From contig NZ_QPJM01000002.1 of NCBI RefSeq assembly GCF_003337575.1, positions 186,001 to 250,000 on the forward strand: DNA of 64,000 nucleotides, given 5' to 3'. This document shows, piece after piece, positions 1-8,288 of this stretch (position 1 is its first letter; the number at the start of each line of letters is the position of its first letter). Source of the stretch: Phyllobacterium bourgognense. Its GTDB lineage: Bacteria > Pseudomonadota > Alphaproteobacteria > Rhizobiales > Rhizobiaceae. The translations under genes and the position numbers were made by a program. The notes beneath the pieces are model-generated. The model saw only the letters and a list, made by a program, of their open reading frames with translations. It searched no databases and was not told the origin of the DNA.

Positions 1-18
1 GGCGATCAGGAGGAGAAT

Positions 19-645
19 CTAATCGGGAGCCGCAGCCGAGGTCAAGGCGGGAACGAGATCACCATAACCCGTCAGGCGCCGTTCGTAGGCGAGGCCTAGA
101 AAAGCTGCCGCTCGCTCGGCCTTCGCGCTCAACTTAGGATCATCAGTCTGCGCGATGTAGATCATCTTGGTGTAGTTGCCAAAATACATGTCGCGCAGTT
201 CAGGGTGCCGATCCAGTCCCAGCGGTTTGACCATGAACGTTTCGAAATGGCGGGCGAGGAAATCTGTCATGAAAAACGACGTCATGTCGTCGTCCCACTG
301 TGAGGAGAAGGCTTCATTGCCGACATAGAACGAAAAGCAATGCGGGCCGGCGATGCGTTCGACGCCATGTTTCTCACAGACACGGTCAAGCATGCCACCC
401 GTACCGCAATCTGCATAGCCGACAAATATGCGTGTTATGCCTTCAGCTTTGGCTTTGACGATTGCGCGATCTACCGATGGCGCAATCTTATCCGGATAGT
501 GATGATAAATCGCGGGGAGGCACTTTAGATCAATATGTTCGAGGCCAAATTGTTCGCGTATCGCGAGGATTTCGCGCGCAATCATCCCACAAGCAATGAC
601 CCGCACGATCTCCGGTGACTTCGTCGACTTTCGGCTTGCATTCAT
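19..645 (-). CDS. DUF1638 family protein of methyltransferase clusters
   Basis: The 208-residue protein matches the DUF1638 family in length and pattern: an N-terminal 'RVIACGMIAREI' strand, a central 'VGYADCGTGGML' with a conserved Cys, then 'GPHCFSFYVGN'. Biochemical function is not established; members recur beside corrinoid-dependent methyltransferase genes in archaea and rhizobia, and here the corrinoid protein and MttB genes follow within 2 kb. No signal peptide or membrane segment is visible, so it is probably cytoplasmic. The start at 645 has only a weak ribosome site. A role in corrinoid or metal handling is a guess from context and from the conserved Cys residues. Confidence 0.75.
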   Translation of the reverse strand: MNASRKSTKSPEIVRVIACGMIAREILAIREQFGLEHIDLKCLPAIYHHYPDKIAPSVDRAIVKAKAEGITRIFVGYADCGTGGMLDRVCEKHGVERIAGPHCFSFYVGNEAFSSQWDDDMTSFFMTDFLARHFETFMVKPLGLDRHPELRDMYFGNYTKMIYIAQTDDPKLSAKAERAAAFLGLAYERRLTGYGDLVPALTSAAAPD

Positions 646-715
646 GGAACTGATCTTGCTCTATCGCGTTGTTCCAGCGTTGGATTTAATTCTAGCAGAA
701 CGGGAGATACCGTCC

Positions 716-871
716 ATGAAACTATCACATATCGCTCCGATTGCCGCTGTACTTGCAGTCGTCGCACTTGCCGGCTGTGCCAATACGATTCGCGGCATGG
801 GTCAAGATACGGCCAATACGGTCAATGCGACCCAGAGCGCTGGTCATCGCGTGGCAAAGTCAGCCAATTAA
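716..871 (+). CDS. Entericidin EcnA/B-like small lipoprotein
   Basis: This 51-residue protein has a lipoprotein signal: a basic start (MKLSH), a hydrophobic run, and the lipobox 'ALAGC' with the lipidated Cys at residue 21. The mature part (CANTIRGMGQDTANT) is the usual entericidin signature. Entericidins are small membrane lipoproteins of the toxin/antidote type in enterobacteria; in rhizobia the role is unproven. A GGGAG ribosome site stands just before the ATG at 716, which favours this start over upstream ATGs in frame. A hairpin terminator follows at 923. Confidence 0.8.
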   Translation: MKLSHIAPIAAVLAVVALAGCANTIRGMGQDTANTVNATQSAGHRVAKSAN

Positions 872-922
872 TTAACGCTTAGGGCCGTCTGGGCCTCAGC
901 CGTTTATTGATTTCTTGCTAAC

Positions 923-952
923 AAAACGGTCGCATGCTCATGCGGCCGTTTT
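923..952. terminator. Bidirectional terminator between entericidin and corrinoid protein genes
   Basis: A 13-bp stem (AAAACGGTCGCAT with ATGCGGCCGTTTT, one G-U pair) closes a 4-base loop. A and T runs flank it, so it can serve the two converging genes on either side. Confidence 0.75.
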
Positions 953-960
953 GCATGCCA

Positions 961-1659
961 TCAAGCTCCCGAAAGCTGATTGTGTTTGCGTTTCATGTAG
1001 GCCTTGGCTGTCTCAACAGCAACCGCCGCATCGCGGCAATAGGCGTCCGCGCCGACGGCTTTGCCGAACTCTTCGTTGAGAGGTGCACCACCCACGAGCA
1101 CGATATAGTCGTCGCGGATGCCCTTTTCCTTCATCGTGTCGATAACGACTTTCATGTAGGGCATGGTGGTCGTGAGCAGTGCCGACATGCCAAGAATGTC
1201 GGGCTGATGTTCTTCTATTGCCGCCAGATACTTTTCGACCGGATTGTTGATACCAAGGTCGATGACATCGAAGCCAGCACCTTCCATCATCATACCGACC
1301 AGATTTTTGCCGATGTCATGAATGTCACCTTTGACGGTCCCGATGACGAGCTTGCCCTGCTTCGGTGCCCCGGTTGCAGCAAGGAGAGGGCGCAAGATGA
1401 ACATGCCGGCCTTCATCGCGTTGGCTGAGAGCAGTACTTCAGGTACGAAGAGAATGCCGTCCCGGAAGTCTTCGCCAACGATGCGCATGCCCTCGACCAA
1501 AGCTTCGGTCAGAACCTTGTAGGGCGCCCAACCGCGTTCAAGCAGAATATTGGTGCCTTCCTCGATTTCTTCCTTCAGGCCGTCATAAAGATCGTCATGC
1601 ATTTGCTCGACGAGTTCATCGTCAGAAAGCTCCGAAAGAATGATTTCATCATCGGCCAT
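961..1659 (-). CDS. Methyltransferase cognate corrinoid protein (MtbC/MttC/MtgC type)
   Basis: This is a 232-residue stand-alone cobalamin carrier. Residues 1-90 form the helical cap domain and 100-215 the B12-binding Rossmann domain. The lower-ligand motif D112-x-H114-x-x-G117 (GDIHDIGKN), the S159-x-L161 motif and the 'VGGAPL' loop near 190 are all present, as in the carriers of methylamine and betaine methyltransferases and in MetH. In such systems the bound Co(I) takes a methyl group from an MttB-type enzyme and passes it to an acceptor. The N-terminus is very acidic (15 Asp/Glu in 34 residues). The start at 1659 is chosen for its AGGAAG site 7 bases upstream; an upstream in-frame ATG at 1677 lacks one. 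It diverges from the MttB gene at 2019. Confidence 0.9.
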   Translation of the reverse strand: MADDEIILSELSDDELVEQMHDDLYDGLKEEIEEGTNILLERGWAPYKVLTEALVEGMRIVGEDFRDGILFVPEVLLSANAMKAGMFILRPLLAATGAPKQGKLVIGTVKGDIHDIGKNLVGMMMEGAGFDVIDLGINNPVEKYLAAIEEHQPDILGMSALLTTTMPYMKVVIDTMKEKGIRDDYIVLVGGAPLNEEFGKAVGADAYCRDAAVAVETAKAYMKRKHNQLSGA

Positions 1660-1824
1660 TTTTATGCTTCCTTTCAAGCGTTATGCAATGTCACTAACAT
1701 AACTGGTGTTTCTTTAACATATCGGGCAAGTTGCTGAAAACGCATCGCTTAAATGCGACCTAGTAAATGACGAAAACGACCGGCTAGTGGTCCGATTCTA
1801 ACATTCGCTAGCAATCTCAAAGTC

Positions 1825-1902
1825 CTAGTGGAACTTTTGGATTTGACTTTGGCTTCAGAAGCTGATGGCCAAGGCGTGCGAATGTCAAATCCGCTTCACT
1901 AG
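1825..1902. repeat. Nested inverted repeat in the corrinoid protein/MttB intergenic region
   Basis: The 359-base gap between the divergent genes holds a large imperfect hairpin. Outer arms CTAGTG (1825-1830) and CACTAG (1897-1902), middle arms GGATTTGAC (1839-1847) and GTCAAATCC (1884-1892), and inner arms TTGGC/GCCAA are all in register. It could be a small dispersed palindromic element, a folded leader or a regulatory site. No coding sequence is seen in the gap; the rest should hold the divergent promoters. Confidence 0.55.
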
Positions 1903-2018
1903 TTGTCTCCGATGCGCCACCCGGTGCCGCACACGGAAACGCTCTTGCCGGTGTCGCGTTTAGATTCGGACCTGCTCAAGAAGAAGTCTGCGCTTGTGAA
2001 GCGCTGAGGAGATAGAAA

Positions 2019-3605
2019 ATGGTTGAGGAAACGTCAGTCGATGCACCTGCAGAAGCGGAAACAGGCAGTGGGCGTCGTGGCCGCGGCGCAGGCGCTGGTG
2101 CCGCTGCACGTCGTGCTGCGCGTTCGGGTGGCGGTCCTGGCAAGTCGCTGACCTATATTACGCGCAAGATACGTACCTTCGAAGTGTTGGACGAAGAAGG
2201 TTTGGCGATAATCGAGGCGAACGCCGATACGGTGCTGGAGGAGATCGGCATCGAGTTCCGCGATGATGCGGAAGCGCTCGCACTGTGGAAAGAAGCCGGT
2301 GCCGACGTCAGAGGCGAGCGGGTGCATTTTCCCAAGGGTTTGCCGCGTTCTCTGCTGAAGACTGCTCCGCCGATCTACACGCAGCATGCGCGAAATCCGG
2401 AACGCTCCGTCCAGATTGGCGGCGATGCTACCGTTTTTGCACCGGTCTATGGGCCGCCTTTCGTTCGCGATCTCGAGGGCGTTCGCCGCTACGCGACGAT
2501 CGAAGACTTCAATAATTTCGTCAAGCTGGCTTATATGGCGCCGTCAATTCATCATTCGGGCGGTACGGTTTGCGAACCTGTCGATGTGCCGGTCAACAAA
2601 CGCCATCTCGATATGGTGTATGCGCACATCAAATATTCCGACAAGCCTTTCATGGGATCTGTCACCGCACCCGAACGTGCTGAAGATACGATTTCCATGT
2701 GCAAGTTGGTGTTCGGCGAGGACTATCTCGACCAGAACACCGTTTTGACGAGCCTGATCAATGCAAATTCTCCCATGGTATTCGATGAAACCATGCTGGG
2801 TGCGTTGAAGGTCTATGCACGCAACAATCAGGCTTGCATCGTCACGCCGTTCATTCTTGCCGGCGCCATGAGCCCGGTTACGGTGGCAGGTACGCTCACC
2901 CAAGTCCTGGCCGAGGTTCTTGCAGGCGCGTCTTTTACCCAATTGATCCGGCCCGGCGCCCCTGTGATTTTCGGCACGTTCGCGTCGTCGATCTCCATGC
3001 AATCAGGTGCGCCGACCTTTGGTACGCCCGAACCATCATTGGTTTCCTATGGTGCTGCGCAACTGGCACGCCGCTGCGGATTGCCTTTCCGCACCGGTGG
3101 TTCGCTCTGTGCTTCCAAGGTTTCCGATGCTCAGGCAGCTTATGAGAGCGCGAATACATTGAATTCGACGCTTCTTGCGGGCACGAATTTCGTGCTGCAT
3201 GGGGCGGGCTGGCTCGAAGGCGGTCTGGTATCTTCCTATGAAAAATTCATGATGGATATCGATCAGCTCGGCATGGCCCAGAAGATCGCCCAAGGCGTCG
3301 ACCTCTCCGAGAACGGTCAAGCGATGGATGCTATCCGGCAAGTTGGTCCCGGCAGCCACTATCTTGGTTGCGACCACACGCAGGCGAACTTCCAAACCGC
3401 ATTCTATCGTTCGAATATTGCAGATAACAATTCGTACGAGCAATGGCTGGCGGAAGGCGAAAAGCGGGCGGATCAGCGCGCCAATGAACTTGCTCGCCGT
3501 TGGCTGGAAACATACGAGGCGCCTTATCTCGATCCGGCCATCGACGAGTCACTCAAGGAGTTCATTGCCAAGAAAAAGGCGTCCATGCCCGACGCATTCA
3601 CGTGA
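2019..3605 (+). CDS. MttB-superfamily corrinoid methyltransferase, non-pyrrolysine (copy 1)
   Basis: The 528-residue protein belongs to the trimethylamine methyltransferase (MttB) superfamily: a TIM-barrel enzyme that moves a methyl from a quaternary or tertiary amine to a corrinoid protein. Family stretches include 'VLEEIGIEF', 'PFILAGAMSPVTVAGTLTQ', 'GTPEPSLVSYGAAQLARR' and 'HGAGWLEGGLVSSYEKFMMD'. The frame is open with no internal TAG, so no pyrrolysine is encoded; such homologues act on substrates such as glycine betaine (MtgB), proline betaine (MtpB) or carnitine (MtcB). Substrate here is inferred from the betaine importer and dimethylglycine dehydrogenase nearby. Residues 17-42 are a Gly/Ala/Arg-rich tail outside the usual fold. 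An AGGAG site precedes the ATG. Confidence 0.9.
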   Translation: MVEETSVDAPAEAETGSGRRGRGAGAGAAARRAARSGGGPGKSLTYITRKIRTFEVLDEEGLAIIEANADTVLEEIGIEFRDDAEALALWKEAGADVRGERVHFPKGLPRSLLKTAPPIYTQHARNPERSVQIGGDATVFAPVYGPPFVRDLEGVRRYATIEDFNNFVKLAYMAPSIHHSGGTVCEPVDVPVNKRHLDMVYAHIKYSDKPFMGSVTAPERAEDTISMCKLVFGEDYLDQNTVLTSLINANSPMVFDETMLGALKVYARNNQACIVTPFILAGAMSPVTVAGTLTQVLAEVLAGASFTQLIRPGAPVIFGTFASSISMQSGAPTFGTPEPSLVSYGAAQLARRCGLPFRTGGSLCASKVSDAQAAYESANTLNSTLLAGTNFVLHGAGWLEGGLVSSYEKFMMDIDQLGMAQKIAQGVDLSENGQAMDAIRQVGPGSHYLGCDHTQANFQTAFYRSNIADNNSYEQWLAEGEKRADQRANELARRWLETYEAPYLDPAIDESLKEFIAKKKASMPDAFT

Positions 3606-3684
3606 AAGAAGCCCGAAGACGGCCGGGCTAAAGTGGCCGATCTGATCCACCAGGAAGTCTGGGCCTCTGCTGTAAAGGGTTCAG

Positions 3685-4377
3685 ATGCGGGGTGACTTTG
3701 CAGAATTGATACCGGATCAAATCGCCGCCGCGCTGGAGCCATATGGTTTGGTCCCGCGCGGCGGTTTTGTTTTCGACAAAGAGAACGCGCCTTCGCCCTT
3801 GATTCGAGGGACCTATTTTCGAAGCGTTGTCTTGGTTGGCCACTTCGGATCGGCCATTTGGCCGCATTTCACGCGGTGGTGGCAGGACCACACGGATTCC
3901 CAGGATCCGCTCGATCAATGGTCCAAGGATGTTCTGACTGCCGTTGCATTGAAATTCAGTGCGATGGCCGTGTTTCCCTCCGACCGGCCTTATCTGCCGT
4001 TTCAACAATGGGCGATGCGCGCTGAGGGACTGCGCCCTTCTCCACTCGGAATACTGATCCATCCACAATACGGGCTTTGGCACGCTTATCGCGGGGCGCT
4101 GCTATTCGATCGCGCGCTCGATTTTGCTAGCGGTAGTCCGCAAAATCATCCCTGCTACGATTGCCAGGACAAGCCATGCCTTTCGTCTTGCCCAGTGAAT
4201 GCTTTTTCCGGTGACGGATACAATGTCGTCCGTTGTCGTTCCCATCTTGCTTCTGGAGAGGGGAACGAGTGCCTGAACGGCGGTTGTTTGGCACGCCGCG
4301 CATGTCCTGTGGGATGCGAGCACGCCTACAATACGCCGCAGATGCGTTTTCATATGAACGCTTTTGCCCGGGGCTGA
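3685..4377 (+). CDS. Double [4Fe-4S] protein, QueG-like; candidate corrinoid reductive activator
   Basis: The C-terminal third of this 230-residue protein has ferredoxin-type cysteines: C157-x2-C160-x4-C165-x3-C169-P, then C184, C196, C201, C207-P and C211, enough for two [4Fe-4S] clusters. The layout resembles the ferredoxin end of epoxyqueuosine reductase QueG, itself a corrinoid protein, but the protein is much shorter than QueG (about 350 residues), so it is unlikely to be QueG. It lies 79 bases after MttB on the same strand. Corrinoid methyltransferase systems need a reductase to restore Co(I) after oxidation (RamA and RACo play this part elsewhere); I infer that role from position and clusters. 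No signal peptide is seen. Confidence 0.7.
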   Translation: MRGDFAELIPDQIAAALEPYGLVPRGGFVFDKENAPSPLIRGTYFRSVVLVGHFGSAIWPHFTRWWQDHTDSQDPLDQWSKDVLTAVALKFSAMAVFPSDRPYLPFQQWAMRAEGLRPSPLGILIHPQYGLWHAYRGALLFDRALDFASGSPQNHPCYDCQDKPCLSSCPVNAFSGDGYNVVRCRSHLASGEGNECLNGGCLARRACPVGCEHAYNTPQMRFHMNAFARG

Positions 4378-4435
4378 CATACTTTCCGCAAAAAAATACA
4401 GAGGCTAATTCAAACTCTTAGGCGGAAACCTCGTA

Positions 4436-4472
4436 AAAGATATATCTTTATCTTGATTAAAGATATATCTTT
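4436..4472. promoter_or_regulatory. Two identical 14-bp palindromes upstream of the PadR gene (candidate operators)
   Basis: The palindrome AAAGATATATCTTT occurs at 4436-4449 and again at 4459-4472, with centres 23 bases apart (about two helical turns). Partial copies follow at 4478-4483 and 4491-4500, just before the PadR start. The arrangement fits autoregulation by a dimeric winged-helix repressor. Confidence 0.65.
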
Positions 4473-4514
4473 GCGTAGATATAGCTCATGAAAGATATAA
4501 CCAGGAGAAATTCC

Positions 4515-5120
4515 ATGTACGGTCATTGCAGAAATCACCACAGCTATGGCGGCGATCACTGGTCGCGCGTTGAGGCAATGTCAGGTTCGCAGGAGGGAGG
4601 CGGCCGCTTTGGCGGACGCGGACGCGGCGGTCCGTTCGGGCGGCATCGAGGCGGTCCGTTTGGCGGGCGCGGTCCGCGTATGTTTGATCCAGGTGCACTG
4701 CGCCTTGTCGTTCTCGGCTTAATCGCGGAAGAACCACGTCACGGCTACGACGTCATCAAGGCGCTGGAGGCGAGATTTCAGGGCGCCTATACCCCGAGTG
4801 CCGGCGCGATTTACCCGATGTTGCAAATGATGGAGGAAACCGATCTTGTTACCTCCACCACGACCGGCAACAAGCGGCTCTATACGATCACGGACCAGGG
4901 GCTTGCTTATCTCGATGAGAACCGGGCGGAGCTAGACAAGATCAATGGCCAACTTGACAACGCCTCCGGCGAGATACGTGGTGCCGCTTTGGGCGAGGAG
5001 ATGCATGCATTGAGCTTCGCACTTCGCTCGAAGCTCCGCAGTGGTTCGCTGACGGCTGAGAAGGCCGAGGAGCTGCGCAATATCCTGAAGAGGGTCCGCC
5101 GCGAAATCGAGGACCTCTGA
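4515..5120 (+). CDS. PadR family transcriptional regulator
   Basis: The 201-residue protein has a PadR winged-helix domain at about residues 55-135 ('LRLVVLGLIAEEPRHGYDVI', 'SAGAIYPMLQMMEE', 'LYTITDQGLAYLDENR') and a C-terminal helical region for dimerisation. Residues 1-52 form an unusual leader rich in His, Gly and Arg with repeated 'GGPFG' units; the His and Cys residues at the very start (MYGHCRNHH) could bind a metal, which is speculation. The start at 4515 has an AGGAG site; an upstream ATG at 4488 has none and lies inside the operator repeats. Two palindromes directly upstream suggest self-repression. The target pathway is unknown but probably the neighbouring methyltransferase genes. 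Confidence 0.88.
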   Translation: MYGHCRNHHSYGGDHWSRVEAMSGSQEGGGRFGGRGRGGPFGRHRGGPFGGRGPRMFDPGALRLVVLGLIAEEPRHGYDVIKALEARFQGAYTPSAGAIYPMLQMMEETDLVTSTTTGNKRLYTITDQGLAYLDENRAELDKINGQLDNASGEIRGAALGEEMHALSFALRSKLRSGSLTAEKAEELRNILKRVRREIEDL

Positions 5121-5144
5121 GGTCCAAAAGACTGTGACAAAAAG

Positions 5145-5173
5145 AACCGGCGGGTCAAACCGCCGGTTTTTGT
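5145..5173. terminator. Bidirectional terminator between padR and bmt
   Basis: A 9-bp perfect stem (AACCGGCGG at 5145-5153 and CCGCCGGTT at 5160-5168) is followed by a T-run on the plus strand. It sits between converging genes. Confidence 0.8.
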
Positions 5174-5184
5174 GTCAAATTAGT

Positions 5185-6198
5185 CTATCCCCGCCGTCCG
5201 CGGCGTTCCCGCTTTGGCATATCATCCGCGTGAGCTGCGAGTTTGTTGCGCATTGGTCCGATGGTCTCGACGATTGTCTCGACAGAGGGCCGCGCGCCAT
5301 GCGTGTGACTGTCGAGCGCTTTGCGCATTGCTGCCAGATGCTCGAACGATGTGCCACAGCAGCCGCCAATAATTTTCGCGCCGCCATTGATTGCAAGGTG
5401 GGCGTAGTCGGCCATCAGTTCCGGCGTGCCGGAATAGAAGATCTCCGCGCCGCGAAATTCCGGTATGCCGCAGTTGCCTTTGATAACAATCGTTGCGGAA
5501 GGATCGGCTTCACTCATGTCAAGAAGAGAAGCCAAAATATCCGACGCACCAACGCCGCAATTGGCGCCAACGGCAACCGGGCGTTGCGCGAGTCCGTCGA
5601 CCACACCGTGAATGTCCTTCGGCGGTAGACCCATCATGGTCTTGCCGGCGGTATCGAACGATCCGGTATAGACATAAGGTAGGCCCACTTTAACGGCTGC
5701 CTCGGCAGCTGCGCGTATTTCGCCCGGAGCTGACATCGTCTCGATCCAGGCAACGTCGATGCCGCCAGCCTTCAAGCCTTCCAGCTGTTCCGTGAAAGCC
5801 GTCACCGCATCTTCTTCGGTCAAGGCACCCAGCGGCACGAGCAATTCGCCTGTCGGGCCGACGGACCCTGCAACAATGACCTTGCGGTCTGCCTTGTCAG
5901 CAACGCTACGCGCCAGCTCTGCGGCTTTCTTGTTGAGTTCGAAGACACGATCCTGTGCATGATGGAGTTTCAGACGATGGCGTGTGCCACCGAAGGAATT
6001 GGTCAGGATGATGTCGGCTCCAGCATCGACAAAGCCCTGATGTAATGCAATGATTTTCTCGGGCTGCGCTTCATTCCAGAGTTCCGGAGCTTCGCCTGCT
6101 TCAAGCCCGGTAGCAAAAAGATTTGTGCCTGTTGCACCATCAGCCAGCAAAACGCCCTTCTCAGCGATGAGATCAGCAAGTGGGTTTGCAATAGTCAT
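5185..6198 (-). CDS. bmt: Homocysteine S-methyltransferase, betaine-homocysteine methyltransferase-like
   Basis: The 337-residue protein is a homocysteine methyltransferase barrel. Zinc ligands are visible as C214 ('GANCG') and the pair C280-C281 ('GGCCGT'); the N-terminal 'LLADGATGTNL' and 'ILTNSFGGTRHRL' are family motifs. It has no folate or cobalamin domain and matches the first module of MetH in size. A related rhizobial enzyme (Bmt of Sinorhizobium meliloti) links glycine betaine breakdown to methionine synthesis. Here it could take the methyl directly from betaine, or from the corrinoid protein next door. The C-terminus ends in a basic tail (KRERRGRRG). It lies 91 bases after the XRE regulator on the same strand. 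Confidence 0.85.
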   Translation of the reverse strand: MTIANPLADLIAEKGVLLADGATGTNLFATGLEAGEAPELWNEAQPEKIIALHQGFVDAGADIILTNSFGGTRHRLKLHHAQDRVFELNKKAAELARSVADKADRKVIVAGSVGPTGELLVPLGALTEEDAVTAFTEQLEGLKAGGIDVAWIETMSAPGEIRAAAEAAVKVGLPYVYTGSFDTAGKTMMGLPPKDIHGVVDGLAQRPVAVGANCGVGASDILASLLDMSEADPSATIVIKGNCGIPEFRGAEIFYSGTPELMADYAHLAINGGAKIIGGCCGTSFEHLAAMRKALDSHTHGARPSVETIVETIGPMRNKLAAHADDMPKRERRGRRG

Positions 6199-6289
6199 GG
6201 CGCACGTTCCCTTTGGATAAGCTAAATAATGATATAAGGAAGTCTTTATATGTGGTCAATGATCATTTGCGACAAGGCCCGCCGCATGA

Positions 6290-7126
6290 TCAACTGACCT
6301 TCAGCGATGAAACGTAACCAGCCACTTCGTGGGCATTGACTTTGGCGACCCGGATCAATCCGTCAAAATGCCGTTGCATGGTCAGCACCGCCTCAGTTGT
6401 GTACAGGACCAGATACATTTCCCCGACAAATATAGCGGCGCGGTATGGGCCAAAAACGGTATAGGGAACAGAGAAACGCTCGCGTCCGTCAAAGAGATAA
6501 AGCCGAAATGACGGATAGAGCTCATCAATCAATTCGGCCATGTGGTCGAGCTGTTCGAGACGGACCTTGCGCGAAAGATCGCTCCAGATGCTGCAACCGG
6601 CGGCAAAATCATTCAGCGTCTGGAAGGGCATACAGACCTCCATGTCGGTGCCCGGCTGGCGATTATAATCAAGCCGGAACGCGGTCTCGCTCAACTGGGT
6701 TGCGGGGTCCCGGTGGACCATGGAGGTCTCGTAAGCAACGACAGCTTGTGTACGCAACAAGTCCGGGATGCGCGCGGGGACGTAGCGGATTTTACTGCCG
6801 GTCGCTTCCGCGTGCCACTTGACGAGGAGCGTGCGTTCGAAGTTATTCGAACCTTCTTCTATTTCCATGCTTGGGCGAAGTTCGCCTGTAATGCCCTCAT
6901 CCTGGCTCAATCCTAAAAGCCAATCGAGCGACACGGCGTGGCGTTCGGCAATGTTGAGCAGAGTCTCAACGCGCGGCAGTCTGGTAGACACGCCCGACAG
7001 CAGTTGTGACAAGGCTGAACGGTCAATACCAACTGATGCAGCAAAGGCTGACTGGTTTTCACCACTCCGGACAAGGAGACTTTTGATGCGCTCCTGGAAT
7101 AGGCGGGAAAGGTCGCGTTTATCCAT
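6290..7126 (-). CDS. XRE-type helix-turn-helix transcriptional regulator
   Basis: Residues 6-65 of this 278-residue protein form a Cro/C1 helix-turn-helix ('NQSAFAASVGIDRSALSQLL', then 'LPRVETLLNIAERHAVSLDWLLG'). The remaining 200 residues match no domain I recognise; the mix of hydrophobic strands suggests a ligand-binding or dimer domain. It is divergent from the desaturase gene and lies upstream of bmt on the same strand, so it may control either. Two starts are possible: the ATG at 7126, used here because it begins just ahead of the HTH, or 7153. Neither has a strong ribosome site. Confidence 0.8.
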   Translation of the reverse strand: MDKRDLSRLFQERIKSLLVRSGENQSAFAASVGIDRSALSQLLSGVSTRLPRVETLLNIAERHAVSLDWLLGLSQDEGITGELRPSMEIEEGSNNFERTLLVKWHAEATGSKIRYVPARIPDLLRTQAVVAYETSMVHRDPATQLSETAFRLDYNRQPGTDMEVCMPFQTLNDFAAGCSIWSDLSRKVRLEQLDHMAELIDELYPSFRLYLFDGRERFSVPYTVFGPYRAAIFVGEMYLVLYTTEAVLTMQRHFDGLIRVAKVNAHEVAGYVSSLKVS

Positions 7127-7232
7127 ATTCGCACCACATTGTTCATAATGCACAACAATTGCGCCATTTGGTGCGCAAAATCAACACTTACTCACAAAAA
7201 TAGCATTGCTGACAGCTCCTGACAATGAGACC

Positions 7233-8279
7233 ATGAAAAACATGGAATCAGAACGACATAACAAAATACCCTCTTCACCATCCCAGCATTCGCGCAAGCG
7301 CACCGGCATTGAATGGCCAACCATTGGCTTGATGACAGCCTGCTACGGGCTTTGGTTTTTCTCCGGTTTTCACGTCTACGACACCATGCCATTGGTTGCT
7401 CTGGCCGCGATGGCCATTTCTGTCGCGTTGCATTCGTCCCTACAGCATGAAGTTCTGCACGGCCACCCAACGCGCAGTGGTCTTGTCAACGAAATCCTGA
7501 TTTCGTTGCCGATTGGTCTCGTTTTCCCTTATCGGCGCTACAAGCATCTTCACCTCAAGCACCATGCGGATGAGCGGCTGACAGACCCCTATGACGATCC
7601 TGAGAGTTATTTCCGCGCCATGGGCGACTGGGAAAAACTGCCTGCATTTGTCAAATCACTCCTCAACTGGAACAACACGTTGAGTGGCCGGATTATTATT
7701 GGCCCGATTCTGATGGCGATTGGCTTTATCATCGCTGAGGTGAAGCTGGTTGCTGGAGGCGACAGGAAGACGCGCACGGCCTGGCTCTTACATTTCGCCG
7801 GGCTATTCCCAATGCTTACAATTGTATGGATGGTTTTCGGCATTCCCCTTTGGATTTACGCGCTGACAGCTGTTTATTGGGGTCTGTCAATCATCTCGAT
7901 CCGCAGTTATTGCGAACACCAATGGTCGGAGCGCCCGGATGGGCGGACGATTATCGTGGAGAAATCGCCTCTCGCTCTCATTTTCCTTAATAACAACCTG
8001 CATTTTGTGCACCATAAACGGCCAACCGCGCCTTGGTATGATCTGCCGGAGCTCTATCGCGAACAGCGAGAGGAATGGCAGCGCATGAATGGTGGTTATG
8101 TCTTCCGCAATTATTTCGAGATTTTGCGTGCATATGCATTCCGCAAAAAACAGGAAGTCGTTCACCCCGTTCTTCGTCGTGAGCCGGCTCCAGGGCGGGC
8201 CTTCCGGCCACGCCGCCATGGCATCAGTCTGCAGGGCGGCTCAACAATGCCTATTCCCGCCGAGCCGCCGAAAGAGTAA
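7233..8279 (+). CDS. Membrane fatty acid desaturase family protein
   Basis: The protein (348 residues from this start) has the three His boxes of di-iron membrane desaturases/hydroxylases: H72-x3-H76, H105-x-H107-x2-H110-H111 and H257-x2-H260-H261. Hydrophobic segments lie at about 30-70, 85-100, 150-175 and 185-225. Substrate cannot be told from sequence: members act on fatty acyl chains but also on other lipophilic compounds. It is followed after 9 bases by the PhnD-like gene and diverges from the XRE regulator. Start is uncertain: ATG at 7233 or 7242, neither with a clear ribosome site. Confidence 0.82.
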   Translation: MKNMESERHNKIPSSPSQHSRKRTGIEWPTIGLMTACYGLWFFSGFHVYDTMPLVALAAMAISVALHSSLQHEVLHGHPTRSGLVNEILISLPIGLVFPYRRYKHLHLKHHADERLTDPYDDPESYFRAMGDWEKLPAFVKSLLNWNNTLSGRIIIGPILMAIGFIIAEVKLVAGGDRKTRTAWLLHFAGLFPMLTIVWMVFGIPLWIYALTAVYWGLSIISIRSYCEHQWSERPDGRTIIVEKSPLALIFLNNNLHFVHHKRPTAPWYDLPELYREQREEWQRMNGGYVFRNYFEILRAYAFRKKQEVVHPVLRREPAPGRAFRPRRHGISLQGGSTMPIPAEPPKE

Positions 8280-8288
8280 ACAAGCTCT

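Noticed and set aside
2019-3605. Possible pyrrolysine (amber read-through) in the MttB genes
   Set aside because: Both MttB frames are full length with no internal TAG, so no pyrrolysine machinery is needed.
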